From UBA2031 sp037189985 (GTDB taxonomy: Bacteria > Pseudomonadota > Gammaproteobacteria > Pseudomonadales > Moraxellaceae): DNA of 64,000 bases. The first letter of the stretch is position 1, and every line of letters starts with the position of its first letter. The stretch is taken from NCBI GenBank assembly GCA_037189985.1, contig JBBCJX010000008.1, forward strand, positions 1 through 64,000, written 5' to 3'. Under the pieces are notes generated by a model, which was not told the DNA's origin, searched no databases, and saw nothing but the letters and a program-made list of their open reading frames with translations. Of the stretch, positions 16,338 to 24,290 are shown piece after piece. The translations under genes and the position numbers were made by a program.

Positions 16338-17849
16338 TCACTGAACGCTGCGAAGCTGTGCCGTGAGTGGTTGCCCGGGCACGGCGCGCAACTGGTCATC
16401 ACGGCGGCGTGCACGCTGCCGCTCCAGAAGGGCGATGCAGTCGTTCAGGGTTTCGCTGATATGGGTATGGGTCCGTATCATCGCGATCTTGGGCCAGGTG
16501 GCCCGCTCGCCTTGCAGGCGGAACCATTCCCAGCGTTCCTTGTTGGGCTCGGACAGTACATGGCGGAAATGTTCGGCCGTATAGCGCGGTGGAGCGATGG
16601 TGACATCGCCGTAATAGCGCTGGGCGAGAATGGTGTAGGCATGGTCCAGCAACTGGCGGCCGGCTTCGTTGCTAACCTGCGAGCGCAGGAAATTCATGAT
16701 GCCGGCACCGTGGAATTTCAGTTCCTCGCGAATGGCGCGGCGAGGCCAGGACATGAGGCGTTTTTCCAGGCGCTTCTTGTCGGACTCCATGAAAGGCACG
16801 ATATGTGGGTTCACCTGCACTGCAATGAAGTAATTCACGTTGAACAGGTGCATCAGGCGTTCACGTGGCAAGTCACTCTTGACCGAGCCATCGACCCAGC
16901 GCTCATGTGACATATACGGGTGGTAGTCACCTTCGAGTGTCTTGGTGGTGAGCGTGACTGGCGGAAAGAGCACGGGCACGGCACAGGAAGCCAGCACGGC
17001 GCTCCACAGCAGCAGATAGGGTGATGTCAGCTCGTTCATGAGCCTGGCTTTCTGGTGCTTGTGTACCGGCGATACGGTGACATTCACATGCCGGCCCGTA
17101 CGGGCATAGGCTTCCTCGAAGGAATACTCGCCGATATTGCGGCGCAGGAAGGTTTCGAGCTGCTTCTGGTCTGCAAATCCTTCACCCATCAAGCCCTTGA
17201 GCGGGTTTTGCCAGGCCCAGGCATTGCTGTACCAGCCATCACCGTCATACATCTCGACAAGCTCTTCGTCCGTATGCGAGCCGATCATGGCGGCCATGAT
17301 CGCTCCTGCGCTGGAGCCGGAAATCACCTTGGGCAGCAGGTCCTGCTCTTGAAGCGCCTTGCAGACACCTATGTGGAAGAGCCCCAGCGTGGCGCCACCG
17401 GACAGCATGAGGGAGGGCTGCCCGAAGCTCGTGGCCGTATCCCGGAAGAATTTCAGCTTGGTGTCGTAGTTGAGGACCTCGGCAGGCTGTGCACAGATGA
17501 AATTCAGTGCAGAGCCGACTTGGGCAACATAGTCTTCAATGAGTTTCTTGGTGCCGACGCGGGCATGGCAATAGAGGCGAGGGTTGCCCATGTTGCCAAG
17601 GTCGTGATGCAAGCCTTCGCGTAGCGAGCGTATGAGTTCGGGAATCCTTCCCTGTTCCTGCAGGGTACGCAGCGACATCAGCCGGGAATGGATGAGCCCA
17701 TAGTTGTAGTCTGCCGATGTGTCGTCGAGCTTCCAGAGATCGAGTCCTGCCAGTGCATCGAGCTCCGTGCCCAGTTGTTCCCATTCCGTGTAGGTCTTGG
17801 CATTTTCCAGGGCGCGATCCAGCTCGGTGATTTTCTTCTTGAGTTGCAT
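16338..17849 (-). CDS. DUF3336–patatin-like phospholipase/lipase
   Basis: The 503-residue protein has the architecture of SDP1/TGL3-type lipases. An N-terminal helical DUF3336-like region (about 10–140) is followed by a patatin domain (about 145–345). The oxyanion loop SGGATLG is at 150–156. The nucleophile elbow GSSAG (178–182) gives Ser180, and the dyad aspartate is D320 in WVDGS. In yeast and plants this family hydrolyses triacylglycerol; in bacteria it may act on storage lipid or phospholipid. No signal peptide is visible, so it is probably cytosolic. It begins about 190 bp downstream of leuA on the same strand, after unusual hairpins, and is followed by a strong terminator. Confidence 0.88.
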   Translation of the reverse strand: MQLKKKITELDRALENAKTYTEWEQLGTELDALAGLDLWKLDDTSADYNYGLIHSRLMSLRTLQEQGRIPELIRSLREGLHHDLGNMGNPRLYCHARVGTKKLIEDYVAQVGSALNFICAQPAEVLNYDTKLKFFRDTATSFGQPSLMLSGGATLGLFHIGVCKALQEQDLLPKVISGSSAGAIMAAMIGSHTDEELVEMYDGDGWYSNAWAWQNPLKGLMGEGFADQKQLETFLRRNIGEYSFEEAYARTGRHVNVTVSPVHKHQKARLMNELTSPYLLLWSAVLASCAVPVLFPPVTLTTKTLEGDYHPYMSHERWVDGSVKSDLPRERLMHLFNVNYFIAVQVNPHIVPFMESDKKRLEKRLMSWPRRAIREELKFHGAGIMNFLRSQVSNEAGRQLLDHAYTILAQRYYGDVTIAPPRYTAEHFRHVLSEPNKERWEWFRLQGERATWPKIAMIRTHTHISETLNDCIALLERQRARRRDDQLRAVPGQPLTAQLRSVQ

Positions 17850-17938
17850 GACTTTCTCGTGACATCGAGTGGAGGCTGGAATCTAGCACCCTTTTCCGGG
17901 AGCGGTCGCCTTGGATTGTCGGGCAATCCTTGTGGGAA

Positions 17939-18031
17939 TCATGGTCATTTCGGGTCTGGCAGATGCCTGAAATGACCATGATCCAGTCTGGTACAAACAC
18001 AGTCATCCTGACGGAAGCCAAGATGACTGTG
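17939..18031. repeat. Two perfect inverted repeats between leuA and the lipase gene
   Basis: The first repeat pairs 17939–17951 with 17969–17981 (13 bp, core ATGGTCATTTC), and its loop can itself form GGCA-GA-TGCC. The second pairs 17998–18007 with 18022–18031 (10 bp, CACAGTCATC). Neither is followed by a T run on either strand, so they are not ordinary terminators. They could be processed RNA structures or a protein-binding region. They lie seven bases after the leuA stop codon. Confidence 0.7.
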
Positions 18032-18037
18032 CCAGTG

Positions 18038-19675
18038 TCAGGACAGCCGGTTGCAAGCACTCACGATGGCTTTGAGTGCTGCTGTGCCGCTGTTGCGGTC
18101 ACGCCCCATGCCGACGACAGGCACGCCTTTCTCGTCTTCCAGCGTGATGATGGCCATGGCTTCGGCCTGGGCATCGTCACCCAGCGAGCGCTCCTCGAAG
18201 TGCCGTAGCGTGACCGGTAATGCCAGTGCATTCATGAATGCTTCGATGGGGCCGCTACCTTCGCCTTCCCGCTCTTCGGTCTTGCCATCTCGCTCCAGCA
18301 CGACGCGAATCTGCCGGCCTTCGCTGGATTGCCGTTGCTGCAACAGGGTAACAGGCGCCTTCTTTTCATAAGTGTCACAGAAAATTTCCCAAAGCCGGGT
18401 GGCCGACAGTTCCTGACCGGTTTCATCGGCTACTTGCTGCACCACCTTGCTGAAGGCCGGCCATTCGGAGGCAGGCATTTTCACGCCATAAGTCGTTTCC
18501 AGGATGTGGGCGATGCCTCCTTTGCCGGACTGGCTGTTGACACGAATGATGGCCTCATAACTGCGGCCGACATCGGCAGGGTCGATAGGCAAGTAGGGAA
18601 CAGCCCAGGGCTGGTCATTTTTCTGGACGGCAAACCCTTTGCGGATGGCATCCTGATGCGAGCCGGAAAATGCCGTGAAAACCAGATTGCCGGCGTAAGG
18701 GTGGCGCGGGTGCAAGGGAATGCTGGTCGCGCGTTCCACCACGGCGGAAATCTTGTCGATATCCGAGAAATCCAGGCCGGGGTGTATGCCCTGCGAATAG
18801 AAATTCATGGCCAGGGTGACAAGGTCTACATTGCCCGTGCGTTCGCCATTCCCGAAGAGGCAGCCTTCCACGCGGTCTGCTCCGGCAAGTACGGCGAGTT
18901 CTGCTGCTGCCACGGCAGTGCCACGGTCATTGTGGGGATGGACCGAGAGGATGATGCCGCTACGGCGCTGCAGGTTCTGGTGCATCCATTCAATCTGGTC
19001 GGCGTAACCGTTGGGTGACGAGACTTCAACGGTGGCAGGAAGGTTGATGATGATTTTCTTCTCTGGCCGGGCATCCCATTCCTCTGCTACCGCATTGCAG
19101 ACCTCCAGCGCAAAATCCGGCTCCGTTGCTGTAAAGGTTTCCGGGCTGTACTGGAATATCCACTTTGTTTCCGGGTGTTCGGCAGCAATCTCCTTCATGA
19201 GGCGTGCATGCTTGACAGCCATGTCCCGTGTTTCGTCCCGGCTAAGGTTGAATACTGTCTTGCGCCAGATCGGACTGGTGGCACTGTAGAGATGCACGAT
19301 TGCCCTTTTTGCGCCGTAGAGGGATTCGAATGTACGGCGAATGAGATGTTCTCGGGCCTGGGTCAGGACTTCGATGGTGACATCATCAGGGATATGGTTG
19401 CCCTCGATGAGCTGGCGTACAAAGTCGAAATCGGTTTCCGAGGCGGAGGGAAATGCGACCTCGATTTCCTTGAGGCCGATCTGTACCAGCATCTTGAAGA
19501 ACTCGAACTTGCGCGCCACGGACATGGGTTCGAACAGCGCCTGATTGCCGTCACGCAGGTCGGTACTCATCCATATGGGAACGCTGGTCAGCTCGCGGCC
19601 TGGCCACTGGCGATCAGCGAGGGAGAGGGCCGGCGTGCGCGGGTACTTGCGGGAAGGGTCTTTCAAGAGGGTCAT
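18038..19675 (-). CDS. leuA: 2-isopropylmalate synthase (type 2)
   Basis: The enzyme condenses acetyl-CoA with 2-oxoisovalerate, the first committed step of leucine synthesis. The 545-residue protein matches the long (type 2) IPMS group. The N-terminal TIM-barrel has DLRDGNQA near residue 40 (metal-binding Asp). An HPHNDRGTAVAAAE segment supplies metal-binding His residues, and a C-terminal LeuA regulatory domain (about 430–545) binds leucine. The ATG at 19675 has only a weak AGAGATAA ribosome binding site. It lies six bases downstream of a 48-codon upstream ORF and 225 bp downstream of a leucine-rich leader peptide, so translational coupling and attenuation are likely controls. Confidence 0.95.
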   Translation of the reverse strand: MTLLKDPSRKYPRTPALSLADRQWPGRELTSVPIWMSTDLRDGNQALFEPMSVARKFEFFKMLVQIGLKEIEVAFPSASETDFDFVRQLIEGNHIPDDVTIEVLTQAREHLIRRTFESLYGAKRAIVHLYSATSPIWRKTVFNLSRDETRDMAVKHARLMKEIAAEHPETKWIFQYSPETFTATEPDFALEVCNAVAEEWDARPEKKIIINLPATVEVSSPNGYADQIEWMHQNLQRRSGIILSVHPHNDRGTAVAAAELAVLAGADRVEGCLFGNGERTGNVDLVTLAMNFYSQGIHPGLDFSDIDKISAVVERATSIPLHPRHPYAGNLVFTAFSGSHQDAIRKGFAVQKNDQPWAVPYLPIDPADVGRSYEAIIRVNSQSGKGGIAHILETTYGVKMPASEWPAFSKVVQQVADETGQELSATRLWEIFCDTYEKKAPVTLLQQRQSSEGRQIRVVLERDGKTEEREGEGSGPIEAFMNALALPVTLRHFEERSLGDDAQAEAMAIITLEDEKGVPVVGMGRDRNSGTAALKAIVSACNRLS

Positions 19676-19681
19676 GATCTG

Positions 19682-19828
19682 TTATCTCTGGCGTTGAGGT
19701 CGGTGCTTTTCATGGCAAGTCGTGGCAAGGGTGAGGCTGTCCGGCTGCCACCATGACAGGGCCGGCAAGCCGCAACGCAGTCGGAAACGCGGATTCGGGG
19801 CGTGGCTAGGCAATACGGGAGGGCACAT
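19682..19828 (-). CDS. Upstream ORF of leuA, 48 codons
   Basis: This small frame starts at an ATG preceded by AGGAG at good spacing and stops six bases before the leuA start codon. leuA itself has a weak ribosome binding site. The peptide is Pro/Arg-rich with a WW pair near residues 26–27 and is not leucine-rich, so it does not look like an attenuation leader. Its position suggests translational coupling to leuA or a regulatory upstream ORF. I do not recognise the peptide. Confidence 0.45.
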   Translation of the reverse strand: MCPPVLPSHAPNPRFRLRCGLPALSWWQPDSLTLATTCHEKHRPQRQR

Positions 19829-19900
19829 GGCGCCAATCTCCTGATGTCCGGTGTGTGACAGGATGAATTTACGGGGGTAAGGAAAAACGGAATATGCCCG

Positions 19901-19972
19901 TCAGGGCAGCAGCAGGCCCAGCTTGCCGAGAGCAAGCATGTTCAGAGGATTGAAGCGGGCCTGTGGGGTCAT
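19901..19972 (-). promoter_or_regulatory. Putative leucine-rich leader peptide (attenuator) of leuA
   Basis: A 23-codon frame in the long leuA leader ends LALGKLGLLLP, with seven leucines, four of them within the last six codons. Clustered Leu codons just before the stop are the hallmark of ribosome-mediated attenuation leaders of leu genes. A TGCCC-TGAC-GGGCA hairpin followed after ten bases by T5 overlaps its stop and could be the attenuator; the structure is weak by eye. The ribosome binding site is also weak. A possible promoter (TTGTCT at 20027–20032, GATAAG at 20006–20011 on the minus strand) lies just upstream. Confidence 0.5.
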
Positions 19973-20216
19973 GGCGATATAAGCCGTGAGTGAAGGAGGC
20001 TTGAACTTATCAGCAGGATTGCCCTTAGACAAGGGGGGAGTACACGTGAAATCCGGGATCAGGGCTCCGCAGTTACAGGAAACAGCCCTGTAAACCGTGC
20101 AAATGCACTGTGGGCTTATTATCATGGCTTCAGCTGCAATGCTGGTTGTACATGTGATGAAGCCGGCCAGCGTAAAAGAAAATAATGAGAAATAATGAGC
20201 TGTCCCTGAGGTTTTT

Positions 20217-21452
20217 GTGAAGCTTTTACGGCGATATTCATTCCCCTTCATTGTGCTTGCACTTCTTTCCGGATGTGGAGAGGAATACAAGTCGGATACA
20301 TCCATCCAGACAGGCGTTTTCAGGGATAGTCCCGTCCAGGGACTCTGGTATGAAGGGCAGGGAAGCCGCGGCTATACCGACAGCCAAGGGAGGTTTTCTT
20401 ATATTCCTGGTAATTCGTATTCTTTCGGAATCGGCAAGCTGGTATTGGGGACGGCACAGCCACTCTCATCCAGTGAAACGGTGACCCCGGGGCGGCTCGC
20501 CCTGTCATTCCCGACAGGGCAACGCAAGGATGCCATGATCGGTCTGACGCGGCTCTTGATGACAGCGGATTATGACCGTAACCCTGCCAATGGCATCCGG
20601 ATATTTACGCCACTGGATATATTTGCCCAAGCTTGGGGAAATATTCCTGCGGAGTTCGTGCTTGATCTGGCCAATCATGCGGATGCACAGACGGTGCTGG
20701 CTGGAATACGCGCAGCGTATGAAAACCCGACGTTGACTTATGTTACCGAGGCTCAGGCTGCCAGCCATCTCAATACCAGCATGTCGTGTGCATATAGCGG
20801 CGCATTTTACGGTGTGTTGGCAGATGGTAGCCGCACTGCTCTGGTGCTTGACGCCAGCAGGAAGATAACACTCATCCAATACATGCCCGAAACAGGGGCT
20901 CTGCATCACTACGAGGCCGTCGATCCGTTTTTGTTCAGTGCGCTGGAGGCCGATATAAATTCGAACCGTGTCGAAATCGAAGATGCTGAACAGAGCGATA
21001 CATGGCTGCGCTATAGCCACGACCTCAGCTATCCGGATTATGTGGGTATCAGTGCCAGCCAAGGTGGGCCAGGAAATTTTCCTGCCAAAGACAAGGCATT
21101 TTCCAGGTTTTCAGGTTGGGCAGATGCAACAAGACGCTATGCTGGCATGGTGAGATCCACACCGGGACCATTAGGGAGAGATTATGTTTTTGTTGTCGAG
21201 ACCTATGGAAAAGATATTGTCAGTGGAAAGATAGTCAACATGCAAAGTGGTGAAAGTGCTGACATAAGAGGAAAATTATCCAAAACCCTTTTGACGGCAA
21301 CTGCGTATATCGGATCACGGGAAATCGAAATAAAGGGTACGATTGGCAATGGCACTCTATCGGCATGGAATGCAAGCCTGACAGAGAAAATCGACGGTAT
21401 ATCGCCATTTACAAAGGATTTTTCTATTTCAGGCTGCAAGCCTGCATCATGA
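20217..21452 (+). CDS. Predicted outer-membrane or inner-membrane lipoprotein of unknown function
   Basis: The 411-residue protein starts at GTG (20217), with TGAGG eight bases upstream. It has a lipoprotein signal peptide with lipobox LLSGC (Cys20). After it comes a segment about SPVQGLWYEGQGSRGYTD with repeated Gly/Ser/Tyr, reminiscent of small beta-sandwich domains seen in secreted bacterial lipoproteins. The rest is not recognised. Base composition is clearly lower in GC than most of the window, with AAA, ATA and AAT codons common. It is convergent with the AsmA-like gene and may have been acquired with it. Confidence 0.75.
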   Translation: MKLLRRYSFPFIVLALLSGCGEEYKSDTSIQTGVFRDSPVQGLWYEGQGSRGYTDSQGRFSYIPGNSYSFGIGKLVLGTAQPLSSSETVTPGRLALSFPTGQRKDAMIGLTRLLMTADYDRNPANGIRIFTPLDIFAQAWGNIPAEFVLDLANHADAQTVLAGIRAAYENPTLTYVTEAQAASHLNTSMSCAYSGAFYGVLADGSRTALVLDASRKITLIQYMPETGALHHYEAVDPFLFSALEADINSNRVEIEDAEQSDTWLRYSHDLSYPDYVGISASQGGPGNFPAKDKAFSRFSGWADATRRYAGMVRSTPGPLGRDYVFVVETYGKDIVSGKIVNMQSGESADIRGKLSKTLLTATAYIGSREIEIKGTIGNGTLSAWNASLTEKIDGISPFTKDFSISGCKPAS

Positions 21453-21552
21453 TGGTTTTCAATTCTTCGTATCTGTCGGCCCTCCTGCAAGCATTGGTTT
21501 ATCGGGAAAGCGGTTTTTTACTTAACTTCCGTTAATCGTCGATATGTCCTGT

Positions 21553-23601
21553 CTATTTTTGGGGCGATGGAGAGCCCGATACATTCTTCAGCTTTGCCAG
21601 AGTTATATTGCACTCATCCTTGGTGGTTGTGCTGGAAGGGTCAAGTAACGGCAGTAGTGCCGCAAGAGGAGTGATGGCAATGCCGAGTACGGTTGCTGCT
21701 CCAGCCTTCACAGCTATTCTCCCCATGTCTGGCCGTATTCTTGGCGATGAAAAACTGCCCTTGATATGAATGGGTGAGCGAAGGGCAAGAAAACTGTTGT
21801 CGTGCGGTTTTGCTTTTATTGAAAGATCAAGGTTTTCATCGGCCAGGGAGATGTTGCCTGTCAGCAGGATCAATGAATCTGGAGTATCCACTATCCCGAT
21901 ATCAGTCTGGAGCTTGCCTTTTTGGGAGGTCATGCTGACAGCGGCGCAGCCAAGAGGAATACCCTTGTCTCCACGTATCAGCAATCCAAGACCTTGTGCG
22001 GCATCCAGCCCTATACCCTCTATGACAAGCTGGGAAATGCTGCCATCCCTGATCCAGAGATAAGTATTGCCTTCCAATGATCCCAGCATGCTGGCCGTTG
22101 AGCTTCCATAACCGCGAAGCTTGGCTTGGCCAGCCAGCTTTCCTGTGACAAAAGGAGGAGCCTCGGGAGGCTCTCCTGGTGTTTTGGGGGGAATCCGCTC
22201 TGACTTTCTGGCAAAGCTGTTGCGCATGCTCAGCCACTTTTCCAGCTTGATTCCAGACCAGTCTAGATTGACAGCCCAGAGAGGAGTAGCCTGACGCGAG
22301 TCCAGTAGCATCTGCCCACGAAGCTCTCCATCAGCTGTACGTGCCAAGAATTTGTCGAGTTTTAGTTCCCCTTTGTTCAGGGTCAGTCGGCCTTGCAGGG
22401 GTTGTAGTGGTAATGCAAACAAAGAGCCGAGCGTGGCTTTGTCTATTCTCACGTCAATATCGGCATCCATGCGCCGTAGTGAAGGAATATCGAATTCCCG
22501 TTGGGGCAGTACCCGTCTTGGGGTATTTGTAGAGTCTCTTGGGGTGGAAACGGGTTCTGAGGCCGTCTCGCTGTCAGACGGAGCTCCAAAGGCAGGAGCT
22601 AGATCCTGTAGTGCCAGTTCGGTTCCACGAATTTTTCCGGTAAGGTGGGGCTGTAAGGCCGCTGTATCATATTGAAAACTCCCGGAGAGATGGCTTTGGG
22701 CAACTTTGAAGCTGGTGACTGTGATATCCCACAAGGTTTTCTGCTTGTGAAGTATCCCTTGCATGCTGAAAGCATCCGTTGCGGGAAAAGTAAGACCCAA
22801 GGCATCACCAGGTGCAGCCAGTGATGGCCCTGTAATGGTGAATGCTCCGTTAAGTCCGCCAAATTGCAGAAGGTTTGTGGCATGGCCCGTGAAGCTGAAA
22901 TTGCTTTCTCCTGCTTGCAGTTTCAAGCTCAGCTCAATCGGAGTAGATGCATCATCCGGGGCGACAAGGGGCAAGAGCCCGGGGGAGTAAGCGGAGGCAG
23001 AGAAAGTTTTTTCCTGGAAATGCCCATCTGCCGCTGCCCATAACCCTGGTTCTTTATTTCCTTCACCCTCTTCGAGGGTGGCAGTTGCATTTATGTATAG
23101 TGAAGACATGGCATCCTGAAGTTTCAGGCGACCGTCACGGACTACAAGTTTACGGAAGCGTGGTACTGCAGTTCCGCCCCCGGCTTCATTGCCGAATTCC
23201 CAGTTGGCTCTTCCACTGGCTTCCCGTATCAACCGAGCATTTATCTGCCCTACATCAAGCAAGGTGATCTCCAGATCACTGTTGCCTTGCAATGCTCCCA
23301 GAATGCTGCGGTAGGGGAGCTCCAGCTGGATTTCACGTGCTGACACAAAGTCTGGTCCGTCCCACTCCGGAGGGCTGATTATTAGGGTATTTGTCTGGAC
23401 GCGTATTGATCCAAGAAGATGCAGTCTGAAATCATGGCCAAGATTGACTTGGCGCTGCAACTTTGAACTGAGCTGCTTTTCTAGGGGGGCTCTGAGAAAA
23501 GGCCAGCCCATCCATTCACCAATGGCCAGTGCGGCAAAAAGAACGATCAGAAAACCTGAGCTAGTGACCAGAAGCCGTTTTCTACCTTTTGGGGAAGTCA
23601 T
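21553..23601 (-). CDS. AsmA-family protein
   Basis: The 682-residue protein has an N-terminal membrane anchor (about residues 10–31) followed by a large periplasmic region. The N-terminal AsmA domain includes LGHDFRLHLLGSIRVQTNTL. The C-terminal AsmA-like repeat holds the usual GSLEGNTYLWIRDG and GIGLDAAQGLGLL segments before residue 560. AsmA-like proteins bridge the envelope and are linked to phospholipid transport and outer-membrane homeostasis. A Pro-rich break near residues 330–365 separates the two halves. Composition is moderately AT-enriched compared with the flanks. The gene starts 500 bp from tRNA-Ser with no other gene between. Confidence 0.88.
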   Translation of the reverse strand: MTSPKGRKRLLVTSSGFLIVLFAALAIGEWMGWPFLRAPLEKQLSSKLQRQVNLGHDFRLHLLGSIRVQTNTLIISPPEWDGPDFVSAREIQLELPYRSILGALQGNSDLEITLLDVGQINARLIREASGRANWEFGNEAGGGTAVPRFRKLVVRDGRLKLQDAMSSLYINATATLEEGEGNKEPGLWAAADGHFQEKTFSASAYSPGLLPLVAPDDASTPIELSLKLQAGESNFSFTGHATNLLQFGGLNGAFTITGPSLAAPGDALGLTFPATDAFSMQGILHKQKTLWDITVTSFKVAQSHLSGSFQYDTAALQPHLTGKIRGTELALQDLAPAFGAPSDSETASEPVSTPRDSTNTPRRVLPQREFDIPSLRRMDADIDVRIDKATLGSLFALPLQPLQGRLTLNKGELKLDKFLARTADGELRGQMLLDSRQATPLWAVNLDWSGIKLEKWLSMRNSFARKSERIPPKTPGEPPEAPPFVTGKLAGQAKLRGYGSSTASMLGSLEGNTYLWIRDGSISQLVIEGIGLDAAQGLGLLIRGDKGIPLGCAAVSMTSQKGKLQTDIGIVDTPDSLILLTGNISLADENLDLSIKAKPHDNSFLALRSPIHIKGSFSSPRIRPDMGRIAVKAGAATVLGIAITPLAALLPLLDPSSTTTKDECNITLAKLKNVSGSPSPQK

Positions 23602-24102
23602 GGCGGCTGTCTCCGGTAAATGGCGGCCTATTCATTGAGGTTTTTATTCATTGAAGCAGCATCAACCGGCGGAATGGATAGGTTCTTGTAGTCAGCGTGA
23701 TACGCAATATTTTTATGCTGTGATCGCTTGTAAATATGGTGCTTATCATCTCTTCATTTGCATGTGTCTCAAGGAGTCACTGAGCTCATTAGGGCATGAG
23801 CCGTCAGCAACTCAAGGAAGACAAGACAGTGCTTTGAAACCTGTTTCTCAAAGGTAGCGCCCTTTAATAGCTGATATGGCTTGGGCTTTGCGATCGATTG
23901 GCTTCAGATGTCTATGGTGGGCTGGGGCTGCCACAGGACTAGCTGAAATGAGAGTGTCTGGCTGGCCAAAATTTTGACCAGAGTCGTAGGTAGCTGCAGG
24001 AAGGATTCAAAGATAAGGATGATGAAGACTGATTTAATTCAGCAAAATTCTTAGGTGAGTAGACTCTTAAAATATTTTAACTAATTGATTTTATTATTAT
24101 TT
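23602..24102. other. AT-rich gap between the AsmA-like gene and tRNA-Ser
   Basis: No convincing gene is seen in these 500 bp. GC is far below the window average. A 14-bp palindrome TTAAAATATTTTAA lies at 24067–24080, just past the 3' end of tRNA-Ser. I could not find a repeat of the tRNA 3' end that would mark an attachment site at the other edge. Confidence 0.5.
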
Positions 24103-24190
24103 TGGCGGAAGCGGTGAGATTCGAACTCACGGACGGTTGCCCGTCGCCGGTTTTCAAGACCGGTGCCTTCAACCACTCGGCCACGCTTCC
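24103..24190 (-). tRNA. tRNA-Ser (anticodon UGA), CCA encoded
   Basis: The minus strand reads as an 88-nt class II tRNA. The acceptor stem is GGAAGCG/CGCTTCC, the anticodon loop is CTTGAAA, a long variable arm is present, the T-loop is TTCGAAT, and the 3' end is GCCA. It lies at one edge of the AT-rich patch. Confidence 0.97.
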
Positions 24191-24262
24191 GGTATCTGCT
24201 TGTTGCCCTCAGAAAGAGAGCAGGTTCTTCCGTTCCGGCATCACCCGTTCAGGAAGCGGGCA

Positions 24263-24290
24263 AGGATACTGCAAGGCTTTGACGAGTCAA
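24263..24290 (-). promoter_or_regulatory. Sigma-70-like promoter of tRNA-Ser
   Basis: On the minus strand TTGACT and TATCCT are spaced by 16 bp, with the -10 about 70 bp upstream of the tRNA. The -35 overlaps the stop codon of the phospholipase D gene. Confidence 0.5.

Noticed and set aside
23651..23857. 68-codon frame in the gap before tRNA-Ser
   Set aside because: No ribosome binding site, AT-rich chance-like composition and no recognisable features.
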